This document shows positions 52,848 through 62,335 of a stretch of DNA of 64,000 bases, one piece after another. Numbering within the stretch: the first letter of the stretch is position 1; every line of letters starts with the position of its first letter. The position numbers and the translations under genes are program-made. The notes beneath the pieces were generated by a model. The model made no database searches. It saw only the letters and a program-made list of their open reading frames with translations, and was not told where the DNA came from. Origin of the DNA: Thermoplasmata archaeon (GTDB lineage: Archaea > Thermoplasmatota > Thermoplasmata > Thermoplasmatales > Thermoplasmataceae); the NCBI GenBank assembly GCA_021818715.1, contig JAKATN010000004.1, positions 21,460 through 85,459 on the forward strand. Direction: 5' to 3'.

Positions 52848-54092
52848 TTGCCTCTGAAAACCTCCTTCAAGATCCCGGCCGAACTGTGCATCAAGTGCAG
52901 ATCGACCAAGCTCCTTTGCGGGCTCACGTACTGCCCCATCTCAATTTCAGAACATCTGGAGATCAAAAGCAGGACGATTCCCAGGGATGGGGTTGCCGGT
53001 GCCTCCCCTCCTTCAGTTTTTGTGGGCAGATATGGCTATCCTAAGATACAGCTTTATCCATCCACCCCTGCCGAGAGCGGTGATACCTCCCTCTATGAGA
53101 GCCCTTCGCAGTGGCTTTCCATGGACATGGAGAAGTTTCTCGAGATGCGCCTTTCACTTTTGCGGGGCGGAAAGCTCGTTTCGGTGTCTGATGCCTCATC
53201 TCCAGGCTATTTCCTCCAGGATGTCCAGATCATGACTCTTTCTTCCACCCCTGTGGAGGTTGAGATGAAACTTGAGGGTTCTCTGAGGGGATCAAGGTAT
53301 CTCCTGTCCGAATACACTCCTCCAATGGGGCCGTCCGCTCCACTCCAGTCCATGAAAATCGGGACAGCCAAGCCGGATGCGCTGGCAGAGAAGGTATATT
53401 ACGACACGGATCTGAAGGCTGCTGAAGGCATGTATTCGCTGTACAGGTCGAGCATAGACGTCTCAAGGATATCCAGGATACTGAGCGTGGGCTCTCTCGG
53501 AGTCGGTAAGGGCAGGAAGCTCGTCCCCACGAGGTGGTCAATAACGGCTGCTGACAAGACCATTTCCGATTTCAATGTGAAGAACCTGAAGCGGCACCCT
53601 TCCGTGGATGATTTCCATGTTTTCGTCAGGGCCGTGAGCGGAAATCTCTTCATGGGGATCGTTGGACCGGGAAGCTGGAGATACGAGTGGGGTGAGGCGT
53701 GGTTCCCCGGAAGCACATGGAACAGTTTTGGCGACAGGGTTCAGGTGATGATAGACCATGAGGACTTTGCCGGCAGGAAAACCTATCCCGATATAGGCGG
53801 GTGCTATTATTCATCCAGGCTGGCCGTTTCGGAATACCTTGACTCCATACGGAGATCTGGGGTAGCCCTCCTGTGGAGGGAGATATATCCAAATTTCAAC
53901 ATCCCGCTTGGAGTCTGGTATGTGAGGGAGAACATGAGGGAGATGTTCAGGGGCAGGCCCCTGCATTTCGACTCCCTTGAAAGCGCAACCGCCTATCTGC
54001 AGCGCTTCACAAAGGTGCCCATCGGGCTGTGGAAGGCGAAGTCCTGGGTAACCTCGTCCATGAAAAACCCAACTCTTGACAGGTTTTTTTGA
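52848..54092 (+). CDS. nreA: NreA-like DNA repair protein with C-terminal PCNA-binding motif
   Basis: This 414-residue protein matches the archaeal Nre family: a zinc-type cysteine cluster C14, C17, C24, C29, then a 'SPPSVFVGRYGYPKIQLYP' block and a long domain with 'KVYYDTDLKAAEGMYSLYRSSIDVSR' and 'SLGVGKGRKLVPTRWSITAAD'. The last residues, TLDRFF, match a PCNA-interacting peptide, as reported for archaeal NreA. NreA has been linked to resistance to DNA crosslinks in Haloferax. TTG 52848 is the start by TATA position. The radical SAM gene overlaps its stop by one base. Confidence 0.88.
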   Translation: MPLKTSFKIPAELCIKCRSTKLLCGLTYCPISISEHLEIKSRTIPRDGVAGASPPSVFVGRYGYPKIQLYPSTPAESGDTSLYESPSQWLSMDMEKFLEMRLSLLRGGKLVSVSDASSPGYFLQDVQIMTLSSTPVEVEMKLEGSLRGSRYLLSEYTPPMGPSAPLQSMKIGTAKPDALAEKVYYDTDLKAAEGMYSLYRSSIDVSRISRILSVGSLGVGKGRKLVPTRWSITAADKTISDFNVKNLKRHPSVDDFHVFVRAVSGNLFMGIVGPGSWRYEWGEAWFPGSTWNSFGDRVQVMIDHEDFAGRKTYPDIGGCYYSSRLAVSEYLDSIRRSGVALLWREIYPNFNIPLGVWYVRENMREMFRGRPLHFDSLESATAYLQRFTKVPIGLWKAKSWVTSSMKNPTLDRFF

Positions 54093-54931
54093 TGCGCGAC
54101 CTGAGGGTATCTGAAATACTTGTAAAGTCAGCCCTGAACAGGAGCGGACTTCCGGAATATGATTACGTTCTCAATCCCTACTCCGGCTGCTTCCATGGCT
54201 GCATCTACTGCTTCGCCCCGGATTTTACCAGGGAAAGTGAGGCCCGGGAGAGATGGGGTTCGACTGTATTCGTAAAGGCAAACCTTCTGGAAGTACTGAA
54301 AAGAGAGATTTCCTCGAAAATGCGCGGCCTGGTTGGAATTTCCTCGGTGACCGATCCGTACCATTTCATTGAGGGAAAATACAGGCTGGTCAGGGAAGGC
54401 CTGAAACTACTCCTTGCCAACGGTTTCAGGATAAGCATTCAGACGAAGTCCCCCCTTGTCCTCAGGGACATGGACCTGCTTGCAAGATACAGGAAATCCC
54501 TCGACGTCGGCTTCACGATAACCACTCTGGACAGAAATCTTGCAGAGATACTGGAACCGTACGCCCCCGAACCTTCTTCCAGGGCGGCTGCCGTCCGGAA
54601 GCTTTCCGAGGCGGGGATAAAGACGTGGATCTTCCTTGGCCCAATAATTGGAGGGATTAATGATTCACATGCCGGGATTTTACCTGTGCTGGAACTTGCC
54701 GCAGAAACGTCATCAAGAGTGATATATGACTGGTATACCCCCTATAGGGGATCTACGCGGATGATGGCTTCATCCTCTGGTGTTAAGGACGGTGGACGGT
54801 TGGTACCAAGTGCCGCCTTGAAAGCAGAACTTCGCGGTTGGCTGTTCGAAAAGGCGGCTGAACTGGGAGTAGAGATAAACTCACAGGAAGACGAGTGGCT
54901 CCGCAAGCCGGAAACGGGAAAGCTCTTCTGA
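54092..54931 (+). CDS. Radical SAM protein, SplB/Rv2578c-like, coupled to nreA
   Basis: This protein of about 279 residues has 'LNPYSGCFHGCIYCFAPDF' with the radical SAM cluster C33, C37, C40 (CxxxCxxC), then 'STVFVKANLLEVLKREI', 'SVTDPYHFIEGKYRLVREGLKLL' and 'ISIQTKSPLVLRDMDLL'. The pattern is that of the radical SAM family annotated as spore-photoproduct-lyase-like, whose members mostly lack a proven reaction. ATG 54092 shares a base with the nreA stop (TGATG), so the two proteins are translated together. A DNA-lesion role is inferred from this coupling. Confidence 0.82.
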   Translation: MRDLRVSEILVKSALNRSGLPEYDYVLNPYSGCFHGCIYCFAPDFTRESEARERWGSTVFVKANLLEVLKREISSKMRGLVGISSVTDPYHFIEGKYRLVREGLKLLLANGFRISIQTKSPLVLRDMDLLARYRKSLDVGFTITTLDRNLAEILEPYAPEPSSRAAAVRKLSEAGIKTWIFLGPIIGGINDSHAGILPVLELAAETSSRVIYDWYTPYRGSTRMMASSSGVKDGGRLVPSAALKAELRGWLFEKAAELGVEINSQEDEWLRKPETGKLF

Positions 54932-54933
54932 CC

Positions 54934-56958
54934 TCAATTTAGCCTGCTGGCAACGAATTCTGCAATGTCCGTTATGTGCATCTTCTCTTCCTTGCCCATC
55001 ACTCTTCTTGCATCGTCAAGCATCACCATGCAGTAAGGGCATGCGGTAACGACTGTTGTGGCATTGATCTTGTCGGCCATTTCCATCCGCTTATGCGAGA
55101 TCTTTGTACCGACGGTCTCGTTCATCCAGAGCCTTCCACCGCCAGCGCCGCAGCAGAGTGCCTTTGATTTGTTCATTTCCATCTCCTCATAATTGTCAGT
55201 GACCGCCTTGATGATGGTTCTGGGTTCCTCGTATATCTTGTTGTATCTTCCGAGGTAGCAGGAATCATGGTAGGTGAACTTCTCCTTATCGTCAGATTCA
55301 AGGGATTTAAGATCCAGCTTGCCAAGCGAGACCAGCTGGTTTATGAATTCCGTGTGGTGGATTACCTCCATTTCCAGTCCCATAGCCTTGTAATCGTTTT
55401 TCAGGGAATTGAAGCAGTGTGGGCATCCTGTTATGACCCTGTGAACCTTGTGCCTGTTGAGGGTCTCAATATTTGCCGTAGCCAGGTTCTGCGCAAGGTA
55501 CTCGTTTCCGGTTCTCTTGGCAGGGTCGCCCGTGCACTTTTCTTCCGAACCAAGGATCGCGAATTTCACGTTTGCCTTCTTCAGGATGCTGACGATGGAT
55601 TTCGCGATGTCCTGATTCCGCCTGTCGTAGCTTGCGACACAGCCCACCCAGTAAAGGATGTCAAAATCGTCGTTCTGCGTTTCGGAAAGTATGTTTATCC
55701 CAAGATCCTTGGCCCAGTCTCCCCGTGTACTCGGGTCGTTCACCCATGGAGAACCGTAATTCTCCATGTTCGTATATGTCTCTATGGTCTCCTTGGGCGC
55801 CTTTCCCTGGTTAAGCACCAGGGATCTGCGCATGTCAACGATCTTCTCCACATGATCAATCATCACCGGGCACTGCTCCACGCATGCCATGCATGTGGTG
55901 CAAGACCAGAGATCTTCCTCGCTGATCGGATCACCGATGACCGGGGTCAAGATTTTGTCCCTTTCCTCAATTCCGGAATGTCTCGCCTTGGAACCCTGTG
56001 CGATGACCACTTCCCTCAGGTCCCATATGATGTCCCTGGGTGAAAGCGTCTTTCCGGTCAGGAATGCGGGACAGTTGTAGGTGCATCTGCCGCACTCCGT
56101 GCATGAATAGAAGTCAAGATAGTCCTTCCATGAAAAGTCCCTGATGTCTGATGCACCGAACCTCTTCTGGTTCTCAAAGTCGATTGGGGTCAACTGTGCC
56201 GGCTTGGTATCCTTTGAAAGCAGTACATTCAGGGGAGCCGCAACGAGGTGAAGATGCTTTGAGGTTGGGATATACACGAGGAATGTCAGGAAGTCTATAG
56301 CATGAATGCTGTAGAGGACCCAGTATAGGTCAACGGCCCCACTGCCTGATGCAGCCGGGAACAGGGAGGCAAAGAATCCGGTGACTGGCGTGAATGCCGG
56401 AGGGATCCCTTCCATTATTGCACCGGGTATCCCTGCGCTTGCTCCATCCATTCTCAGGACGCCGAGGGCATAATAGGTGACCATGAGCACGGAGACCAGA
56501 AGGAGGATGAATGCGGCTTCGAATCCGTTGTACCCCTGATATCTAGGGATCTTGAGTATCCATCTCCTTGATACGGCATATATGACGTCCACGATAACTA
56601 CGATGGCGAATATATCCACCGTCAGGAAGATTACATCCTTGAAAAGTCCAGGAGAAATCAGTTCATATGAGGGGTCTATCCCGCGGGCAAAGAAGGTGGC
56701 GGAATAGCCGGCAAACGCAACGAACCCCCAGAACATGAGTGCGTGCATGATGCCTCCAGAGAGGTCCTTGAAAAGCTTTCCCTGGAGGGCCACATTCCTG
56801 ATAAGTATGTAGATCCTCCTCGGCAGTGAAATTTTCATCCTGATCTTCTTCTCCGGTATTTTCACTGCGTTCCAGAAAAGGGAATATAACGTGTAAAGGA
56901 ATGACGCGACAGCTACAAGCAGACCTATGAGCAGAAGTACCGAGGACAGATAGATCAT
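54934..56958 (-). CDS. Membrane iron-sulfur oxidoreductase, EtfD/HdrD-like (ETF:quinone oxidoreductase candidate)
   Basis: This 674-residue protein has an N-terminal NarI-like membrane part (about 1-240, five to six helices), two [4Fe-4S] ferredoxin motifs (C286/C289/C292/C296 and C353/C356/C359/C363), then two CCG-type cysteine domains ('YWVGCVASYD...', 'TGCPHCFNSLK', 'CYLGRYN', 'LCCGAGGGRLWM'). This is the composition of bacterial EtfD (mycobacterial Rv0338c), which passes electrons from ETF to menaquinone. The etfBA genes are next door, which supports the assignment. ATG 56958 has GGAGG 7 nt upstream and TATA-like ATTAAATATC near 57000. Confidence 0.8.
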   Translation of the reverse strand: MIYLSSVLLLIGLLVAVASFLYTLYSLFWNAVKIPEKKIRMKISLPRRIYILIRNVALQGKLFKDLSGGIMHALMFWGFVAFAGYSATFFARGIDPSYELISPGLFKDVIFLTVDIFAIVVIVDVIYAVSRRWILKIPRYQGYNGFEAAFILLLVSVLMVTYYALGVLRMDGASAGIPGAIMEGIPPAFTPVTGFFASLFPAASGSGAVDLYWVLYSIHAIDFLTFLVYIPTSKHLHLVAAPLNVLLSKDTKPAQLTPIDFENQKRFGASDIRDFSWKDYLDFYSCTECGRCTYNCPAFLTGKTLSPRDIIWDLREVVIAQGSKARHSGIEERDKILTPVIGDPISEEDLWSCTTCMACVEQCPVMIDHVEKIVDMRRSLVLNQGKAPKETIETYTNMENYGSPWVNDPSTRGDWAKDLGINILSETQNDDFDILYWVGCVASYDRRNQDIAKSIVSILKKANVKFAILGSEEKCTGDPAKRTGNEYLAQNLATANIETLNRHKVHRVITGCPHCFNSLKNDYKAMGLEMEVIHHTEFINQLVSLGKLDLKSLESDDKEKFTYHDSCYLGRYNKIYEEPRTIIKAVTDNYEEMEMNKSKALCCGAGGGRLWMNETVGTKISHKRMEMADKINATTVVTACPYCMVMLDDARRVMGKEEKMHITDIAEFVASRLN

Positions 56959-57123
56959 TCACCATTCCTCCATTGCATCGCATATTCCAATCGGACGCGG
57001 ATATTTAATAAGTCCGGCAATTTCAAAGCTAAGCTCATTCCAATCAGGCTGTTGCGGGGCAGTAACCTGCACCTTCAGGCGATGGGATTCCTGGCCAAAC
57101 ATTGTGACCGTTTGTGGGGCAGA

Positions 57124-58017
57124 TCAGGACGTGAGAGCCGTCACCAGTTTAGGCACGATCGTATAGAGGTCCCCGATAAGGCCGTAATCACACTCCTCGA
57201 AAATGGGGGCGGACTTATCCTTGTTGATGGCCACCACAGTTCTTGATCCCCTCATTCCGGCAATGTGCTGAATCTGCCCGGAAATTCCAAGTGCAATGTA
57301 GAGCCTTGGCCTGACCTTCTTGCCGGAAAGGCCCACCTGGCGATCCTCGCTTAGCCAGTGATAGTCAAGGCAGACTGGCCTCGATCCAGCTATCTCCCCT
57401 TTCACTGCACTCGCCAACTGTTCCACAAGCTTCAGGCCGTCCGGTTTTCCCAACCCTCTTCCTATGCTTACAATCACCTTGGCTTTCTCGATATCGGCGC
57501 CGCCCGTGCTCTTCTGATCCTCGCCCTCAACGGTGACAGGGCTTTGATCCAGGGAGATTTCTGTTATCTCTGTTTCGTTTTCAGTCAGCGAGGCCTCAGA
57601 AATCCCAGGTGCAACTACGAACAGGTTGGAGTCGCTCTCTTCGGTAAGAACTGATTTGCCTCCGTAAAGATAGCGGGTAGTGGTGGCCTTGCCGTTTGAA
57701 AATTGCACGGAAGTAACCTCGGAAAGCGGTTTAAAACCTCCTGATCCTGCAAGCAGTCCTGCAGTGTCCCTTCCGATTGCGGTTGATCCTATAAACACCA
57801 AATCTGCAGAGTTCTGGTCCTTCAGTTTCTTAAGTGCCAAGGACAGGCCAGAAGCCGTGGGCTGACCCGTAAATATAAACATTGATCGCGCTCCTGACCT
57901 TCTGCATTTTCCCTCCTCGCCTTTCAACGTTACAATTGTATTCTCAAAGCCTTCCTTGAGGTAAGAAGATATTTGAGCGGCAATCTCTCCATCATCGGAG
58001 AATATCAGGGTCTTCAT
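57124..58017 (-). CDS. etfA: Electron transfer flavoprotein, alpha subunit
   Basis: This 297-residue FAD-binding subunit shows the C-terminal signature region: 'SIGRGLGKPDGLKLVEQLA', 'GSRPVCLDYHWLSEDRQVGLSGKKVRPRLYIALGISGQIQHIAGMRGSRTVVAINKDKSAPIFEECDYGLIGD' in outline, containing the FAD-contacting 'R-x...SG..VRP..Y...GISG...H..G'. It accepts electrons from acyl-CoA dehydrogenases. Its ATG overlaps the etfB stop by 4 bases. The start region fits an ATP/AMP-binding N-terminal domain typical of ETF alpha. Confidence 0.92.
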   Translation of the reverse strand: MKTLIFSDDGEIAAQISSYLKEGFENTIVTLKGEEGKCRRSGARSMFIFTGQPTASGLSLALKKLKDQNSADLVFIGSTAIGRDTAGLLAGSGGFKPLSEVTSVQFSNGKATTTRYLYGGKSVLTEESDSNLFVVAPGISEASLTENETEITEISLDQSPVTVEGEDQKSTGGADIEKAKVIVSIGRGLGKPDGLKLVEQLASAVKGEIAGSRPVCLDYHWLSEDRQVGLSGKKVRPRLYIALGISGQIQHIAGMRGSRTVVAINKDKSAPIFEECDYGLIGDLYTIVPKLVTALTS

Positions 58018-58760
58018 CTTATCTCCTCCTTGATGGCCCTAACGACCGCAGCAATTCCCTCTTCGGGCTTTTCGTAAAGTTGCCTCTTTCTCTCGCTCCT
58101 GGGTGCCTTGTTGGAGATTTGAAGCGTGCCCGTCATGGTTTGGGGTTGAGCCGCTTCCGTCACAATCTGTTTCCTTCCCGCTGCCATAATCTGCATTACT
58201 GGTGGAAGCCGTGGCTGGTTGGTTTCCTGCGTAACAGATACAACCGCGGGAAGGGTGGCGTTCAGGTTCTGGATCTTTTTCTCCAGAGTGCTCTTAACCC
58301 TTATCTTTCTCTCCTCCAGCGCTATGGTAAGTGCGTTACCAAGCAGGTTTATGCCAAGTTTTCCAGAAATTATTCCTGGCAGAAGCCCCGTATAGGTATC
58401 GGCCGACTGGTTGCCTGCAATGATCAGGTCGTACTGCATTCCTTTGATCTTTCCGCACAGCACTTCGGCCGTATATACAGGATTGTTGCCCTTGTATCCT
58501 GTGATCACTATTCCGTCGTCGACCCCCATGGCGAATGCCTTCTTCAGCATTGGAGCGCTCTCAGGCTTCCCGAAGATCAAGCCAAAGACCTTTCCTCCAT
58601 ATTTTTCCTTAAGCTGAACAGCGGCCTCTATCGCGTTCTCGCTCAGGGTTTCCAACCGCAATGGCGTCCGGTCGGTCACTATTTCCCCAGTTGTAGGATT
58701 GGGTTTTATCTGCTCCAGGTCCGGGATGACCTTGATGAGCACTATTATGTTGTATGGCAA
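58014..58760 (-). CDS. etfB: Electron transfer flavoprotein, beta subunit
   Basis: This 248-residue subunit begins 'NIIVLIKVIPDLEQIKPNPTTGEIV' and has 'LSENAIEAAVQLKEKYGGKVFGLIFGKPESAPMLKKAFAMGVDDGIVI', then 'DLIIAGNQSADTYTGLLPGIISGKLGINLLGNALTI', all typical of ETF beta. The start is TTG 58760, with AAGGTG 7 nt upstream as Shine-Dalgarno. It overlaps etfA by 4 bases. The pair links acyl-CoA oxidation to the EtfD-like membrane protein. Confidence 0.93.
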   Translation of the reverse strand: MPYNIIVLIKVIPDLEQIKPNPTTGEIVTDRTPLRLETLSENAIEAAVQLKEKYGGKVFGLIFGKPESAPMLKKAFAMGVDDGIVITGYKGNNPVYTAEVLCGKIKGMQYDLIIAGNQSADTYTGLLPGIISGKLGINLLGNALTIALEERKIRVKSTLEKKIQNLNATLPAVVSVTQETNQPRLPPVMQIMAAGRKQIVTEAAQPQTMTGTLQISNKAPRSERKRQLYEKPEEGIAAVVRAIKEEIR

Positions 58761-58826
58761 TTTTACACCTTTCAGTGTATGGAATAATAGGCTAAATTCT
58801 TTATTATTTTATCATCAACATGGCAA

Positions 58827-58835
58827 TAAATATAA
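58827..58835 (+). promoter_or_regulatory. TATA box deciding the aminopeptidase start
   Basis: TAAATATAA is centred about 26 nt before ATG 58857; the frame's upstream GTG 58839 lies between box and start and is unlikely. Confidence 0.6.
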
Positions 58836-58856
58836 CCGGTGCCGTCATTCTTGCGC

Positions 58857-61241
58857 ATGGAAATTGCAAGGTACGATCTGAAAATGTCCGTGGATTTTCC
58901 AGCCAGAGAATATTCCGCCAACGTCCTGGTAACCGGTACCTTCGACCATGAAATCTCATTGGATGCGGTGGATTTGACTATCGGGGCCGTAAAGTTTGAC
59001 GGCGCGGCACTCCCGTTCAACTACGATCAAAAGGTATTGAAAGCCTCTCTTGTTTCCAACGGAAAAAAAGGAAAGATATCCATTGATTTCAAAGGGAAGG
59101 TCACCAACCTTCTCCAGGGGCTTTATTATGCGAAAGATAAGTCGGGAGGAGAAATATTCACTACCCAGTTCGAGGCTACAGGGGCGAGAAGAATGTTTCC
59201 CTGTTTTGACAGGCCCGATATGAAAGCGGTTTTTTCCCTGGCAGTTGAGGTGGATTCGGATCAGGACGTTGTCTCCAACATGCCGGCGAAATCGACACAC
59301 ACCAGTGGTGGCAGGAAAACTGTGATTTTTGACGATACCCCCAGGATGTCCACATACCTCCTCTATCTTGGAATCGGCAAGCTGGAAAGATACTTTGAGA
59401 AGCATAAAGGAAAGGAGTTTGGCCTCGTTACGCTGAAGGGTCGGATGCAGAATCAGGATCACCCGATATCCGCCTCCAAGTTCGCGCTGGACTATTTTGA
59501 GGAATATTTCGGGATATCGTATCCATTGCCAAAACTAGACGTCATTGCTGTTCCGGAATTCGCGTTTGGTGCAATGGAAAACTGGGGTGCCATAACCTTC
59601 AGGGAGGCCCTTCTTGTACCTTCCTCGGGAACATCGGTAAGGATGAGGAAGAGATCGGTGGAGGTTATTGCCCATGAAATTGCCCATCAGTGGTTCGGTG
59701 ACCTTGTCACAATGAAGTGGTGGAATGATATCTGGCTGAATGAAAGCTTTGCCACATTTATGTCGATCAAGAGTACGAGTTCCAGGCATCCGGAGTGGAA
59801 GTACTGGGAATATTACCTAATGGATCGTGGTGTCTCATCCCTTAACGGGGATTCTCTGAAGTCCTCTCATCCAATATCCGTCGAGGTCCGGGATCCTGAA
59901 AGCATAAGCCAGATATTTGATGAGATCAGCTATGGCAAAGGATCCTTCGTGCTTCGGATGACTGAAAAGTTTGTTGGCGAGGATAAGTTTCGCGATGGCC
60001 TGAGGGAATACCTGCCAAGGTTCATGTATGGGAATGCTTCGGGAATCGACCTGTGGGAATCGATAGAAAAGGTTTCCGGGAAACCGGTAAGGAAGATCAT
60101 GGGGGAGTGGACTTCAAAGCAGGGTTATCCGTTGATTCGGGTGTCAAGAACTGCTGACAGGGTGAGGATAACGCAGGAAAGATTTATGCTCGATGGTTCA
60201 ACGGACAGGTCGGTCTGGCCGGTACCTATCACAGTGCGCACAAACTCCGGAGAGGAGAGGATATTTCTGGACGGTAAATCAGCCGAAAGGGAGGGGTTGG
60301 ATTTCCTAACATTCAACTCCGGGGAAGCTGGTTTTTACAGGGTGCTTTATGATGAAGAATACTACCATAATCTCTCGAAGACTTTGCCTTCTCTCTCTGG
60401 CGTGGAGCAGTGGGGCCTTCTGAACGATTCCTTTGCTTTCCTACTCTCTGGAAGGATAGGATGGGATCAATATTCCAGGATCGTTTCTCTCGCAGGAAAT
60501 ATCCGGGATCGCATCATAATAGAGGAGATCTCAAGGCAGCTGCATCTCCTGATTCTCATAGCTCCGGACTCCGAAAAAGTCAAAACCGTCGCTTCGGGAT
60601 TTTTCTCCAAGTGGATAAGGGAATTCGGGGAGCCGAGAGAAGGAGAGGAGGAGTGGGTTTCAGAGTCCAGGACCAACCTTTATGCTTCGATGATCCTCAT
60701 CAGCCAGGATTTTGCTGAAAGCCTTTCCAAACGCATTGACGGAATCTTCCGTGAGAGGCCTGAGTTGAGAGGGGCCATAGGGCTTGCCTATGCTATGACA
60801 TCCAACGATTTTGCGAAGCTTTACGATAAATACAATGAGGCTGACAACGACGAGGATAGACAGCGCTTCATTGCCTCAATGGCATGGCTAAGCGGAGAAG
60901 AGAACCTCACAGCATTCATCAACCTGATCAAGAATGGTGAAATCAAGAGGCAGGACTTTGGCACAAGTTTCATAAACCTTGCAACCAGCTTACGCGGAAG
61001 GGAATTTGCTTTCGAGAATTATCAGTGGATGGTCAAAAAGATAGTTGAGGTATTCAGCGGCAGTGTAACCGCTTCCAATGTAGTTTCCACGCTAATTACT
61101 TTCTGCGGCCTTGAGAAAGGGAGTTCCATAAACGAGGTGTCAGCATGGACCGAACAGTTCAGCGAAGTTTCTACGGGCCTGAACAAGGGAAGGGAGTACC
61201 TAAAAATATATGAAAAATTAAGATCCTCCTTCCTTCAATAG
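58857..61241 (+). CDS. M1-family zinc aminopeptidase, tricorn protease interacting factor F2/F3-like
   Basis: This protein of about 794 residues is a gluzincin aminopeptidase: GAMENWG (exopeptidase motif), HEIAHQWFG at 273-281 with zinc ligands H273 and H277 and catalytic E274, and the third ligand E296 in 'NESFAT'. The length is that of Thermoplasma factors F2/F3 (about 780), which trim peptides released by the tricorn protease. There is no signal peptide, so it is cytoplasmic. Together with the Opp importer this supports growth on peptides. The start is set by the TATA box. Confidence 0.93.
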   Translation: MEIARYDLKMSVDFPAREYSANVLVTGTFDHEISLDAVDLTIGAVKFDGAALPFNYDQKVLKASLVSNGKKGKISIDFKGKVTNLLQGLYYAKDKSGGEIFTTQFEATGARRMFPCFDRPDMKAVFSLAVEVDSDQDVVSNMPAKSTHTSGGRKTVIFDDTPRMSTYLLYLGIGKLERYFEKHKGKEFGLVTLKGRMQNQDHPISASKFALDYFEEYFGISYPLPKLDVIAVPEFAFGAMENWGAITFREALLVPSSGTSVRMRKRSVEVIAHEIAHQWFGDLVTMKWWNDIWLNESFATFMSIKSTSSRHPEWKYWEYYLMDRGVSSLNGDSLKSSHPISVEVRDPESISQIFDEISYGKGSFVLRMTEKFVGEDKFRDGLREYLPRFMYGNASGIDLWESIEKVSGKPVRKIMGEWTSKQGYPLIRVSRTADRVRITQERFMLDGSTDRSVWPVPITVRTNSGEERIFLDGKSAEREGLDFLTFNSGEAGFYRVLYDEEYYHNLSKTLPSLSGVEQWGLLNDSFAFLLSGRIGWDQYSRIVSLAGNIRDRIIIEEISRQLHLLILIAPDSEKVKTVASGFFSKWIREFGEPREGEEEWVSESRTNLYASMILISQDFAESLSKRIDGIFRERPELRGAIGLAYAMTSNDFAKLYDKYNEADNDEDRQRFIASMAWLSGEENLTAFINLIKNGEIKRQDFGTSFINLATSLRGREFAFENYQWMVKKIVEVFSGSVTASNVVSTLITFCGLEKGSSINEVSAWTEQFSEVSTGLNKGREYLKIYEKLRSSFLQ

Positions 61242-61243
61242 GA

Positions 61244-62335
61244 CTATGAGGGGGGGAGGGGTATTTCCAGTGGAAACATCCTTGGCTTGGATATCATTCC
61301 CCTGAGAAATTTTCCAGCATGTTTTACCTGAACTTCCTGCCCAATTTTAACAGATCTGTCAATAAATCCCAGACCTATCCCTCTGGCAAGAGAAGGGGAA
61401 TAACTTCCACTGGTTAGGGTGCCAATCTTTTTCTCACCCATGAACAACTCATCCCCAGTCCTAGGTATGCCTCTCTCCAGAAGTACAATTCCTCTGAAGA
61501 TTTCCTTTGGTCTGGGATCTATTTTATCCTGTCCAATATACTTATGAGAATTATCTATTATAAAAGAGATAGCTGCCTCTGCTGGAGTTCTATCCGAGTT
61601 AAAATCGGTTCCGGATAGAAGCATTCCTTTCTCCATACGCAAAGTGTCTCTTGATCCAAGCCCGCATGGCTTTCCCTCATATTTTTTCAATTTGGATACC
61701 AGCGCCCTCCAGATTTCAACAATTGTTTGATTATCAGCAATGATCTCCACTCCCCTCTCCCCAGTATAACCAGTGCCGGAAATAATCATGATATCTTTCA
61801 GTGATTTCTTGTGGTCTTTCCATTCAAAGTTTATCCATTTGAAGAATTCTGCTTGCGGCAATCCACAATCCAGGAGAAGATCATAACTTTTAGGACCTTG
61901 AACTGCGATACAGCCATACTTGTCTGAAACATCATCTACGTTAACATTGAATGAACCTTTGTTGAGTTTCATCCATGAAAAGATTTTGTCTTTTGTAGCT
62001 GCATTGGGAACGATAAGATACTCTTCCTTGCTGAGTCTATATACAATACAGTCGTCAATCATATCTCCCTGTTCATTTGTAAAAGCTGTATAAGCACATG
62101 ATCCTGGTGGAAGCTTGGAAACCATTGTCGGGAATAAACCGTCAAGATAAGATGAAGAATCTTTCCCTGTAACGATAATATCTCCCATATGCGATACATC
62201 AAAAATTCCCACTTTATTCCGCACTGCCATATGCTCTGAGATAATCTGATCATAGTAAAGAGGCATTTCCCAGCCATGAAAATCTACGATGTGCGCTTTT
62301 AACTTTACATGCTCTTCAAAAAGAGGCGTTTTCAT
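61244..62335 (-). CDS. gcvT: Aminomethyltransferase, glycine cleavage T protein
   Basis: This protein of about 363 residues is GcvT: 'PLFEEHVKLKAHIVDFHGWEMPLYYDQIISEHMAVRNKVGIFDVSHMGDI', folate-pocket 'GSRDTLRMEKGMLLSGTD' and the C-terminal barrel. It transfers the aminomethyl carbon of glycine from the H protein to tetrahydrofolate. ATG 62335 has GGAGG 7 nt upstream and overlaps the pdxT stop in ATGA. The gene is visibly AT-richer than its neighbours. The H and P proteins are not in the window. Confidence 0.92.
   Translation of the reverse strand: MKTPLFEEHVKLKAHIVDFHGWEMPLYYDQIISEHMAVRNKVGIFDVSHMGDIIVTGKDSSSYLDGLFPTMVSKLPPGSCAYTAFTNEQGDMIDDCIVYRLSKEEYLIVPNAATKDKIFSWMKLNKGSFNVNVDDVSDKYGCIAVQGPKSYDLLLDCGLPQAEFFKWINFEWKDHKKSLKDIMIISGTGYTGERGVEIIADNQTIVEIWRALVSKLKKYEGKPCGLGSRDTLRMEKGMLLSGTDFNSDRTPAEAAISFIIDNSHKYIGQDKIDPRPKEIFRGIVLLERGIPRTGDELFMGEKKIGTLTSGSYSPSLARGIGLGFIDRSVKIGQEVQVKHAGKFLRGMISKPRMFPLEIPLPPS

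Noticed and set aside
55267..56043. Plus-strand frame of 258 codons across the EtfD-like gene
   Set aside because: It is a shadow of the opposite strand's codon bias; the minus-strand gene has clear iron-sulfur motifs through the same span.
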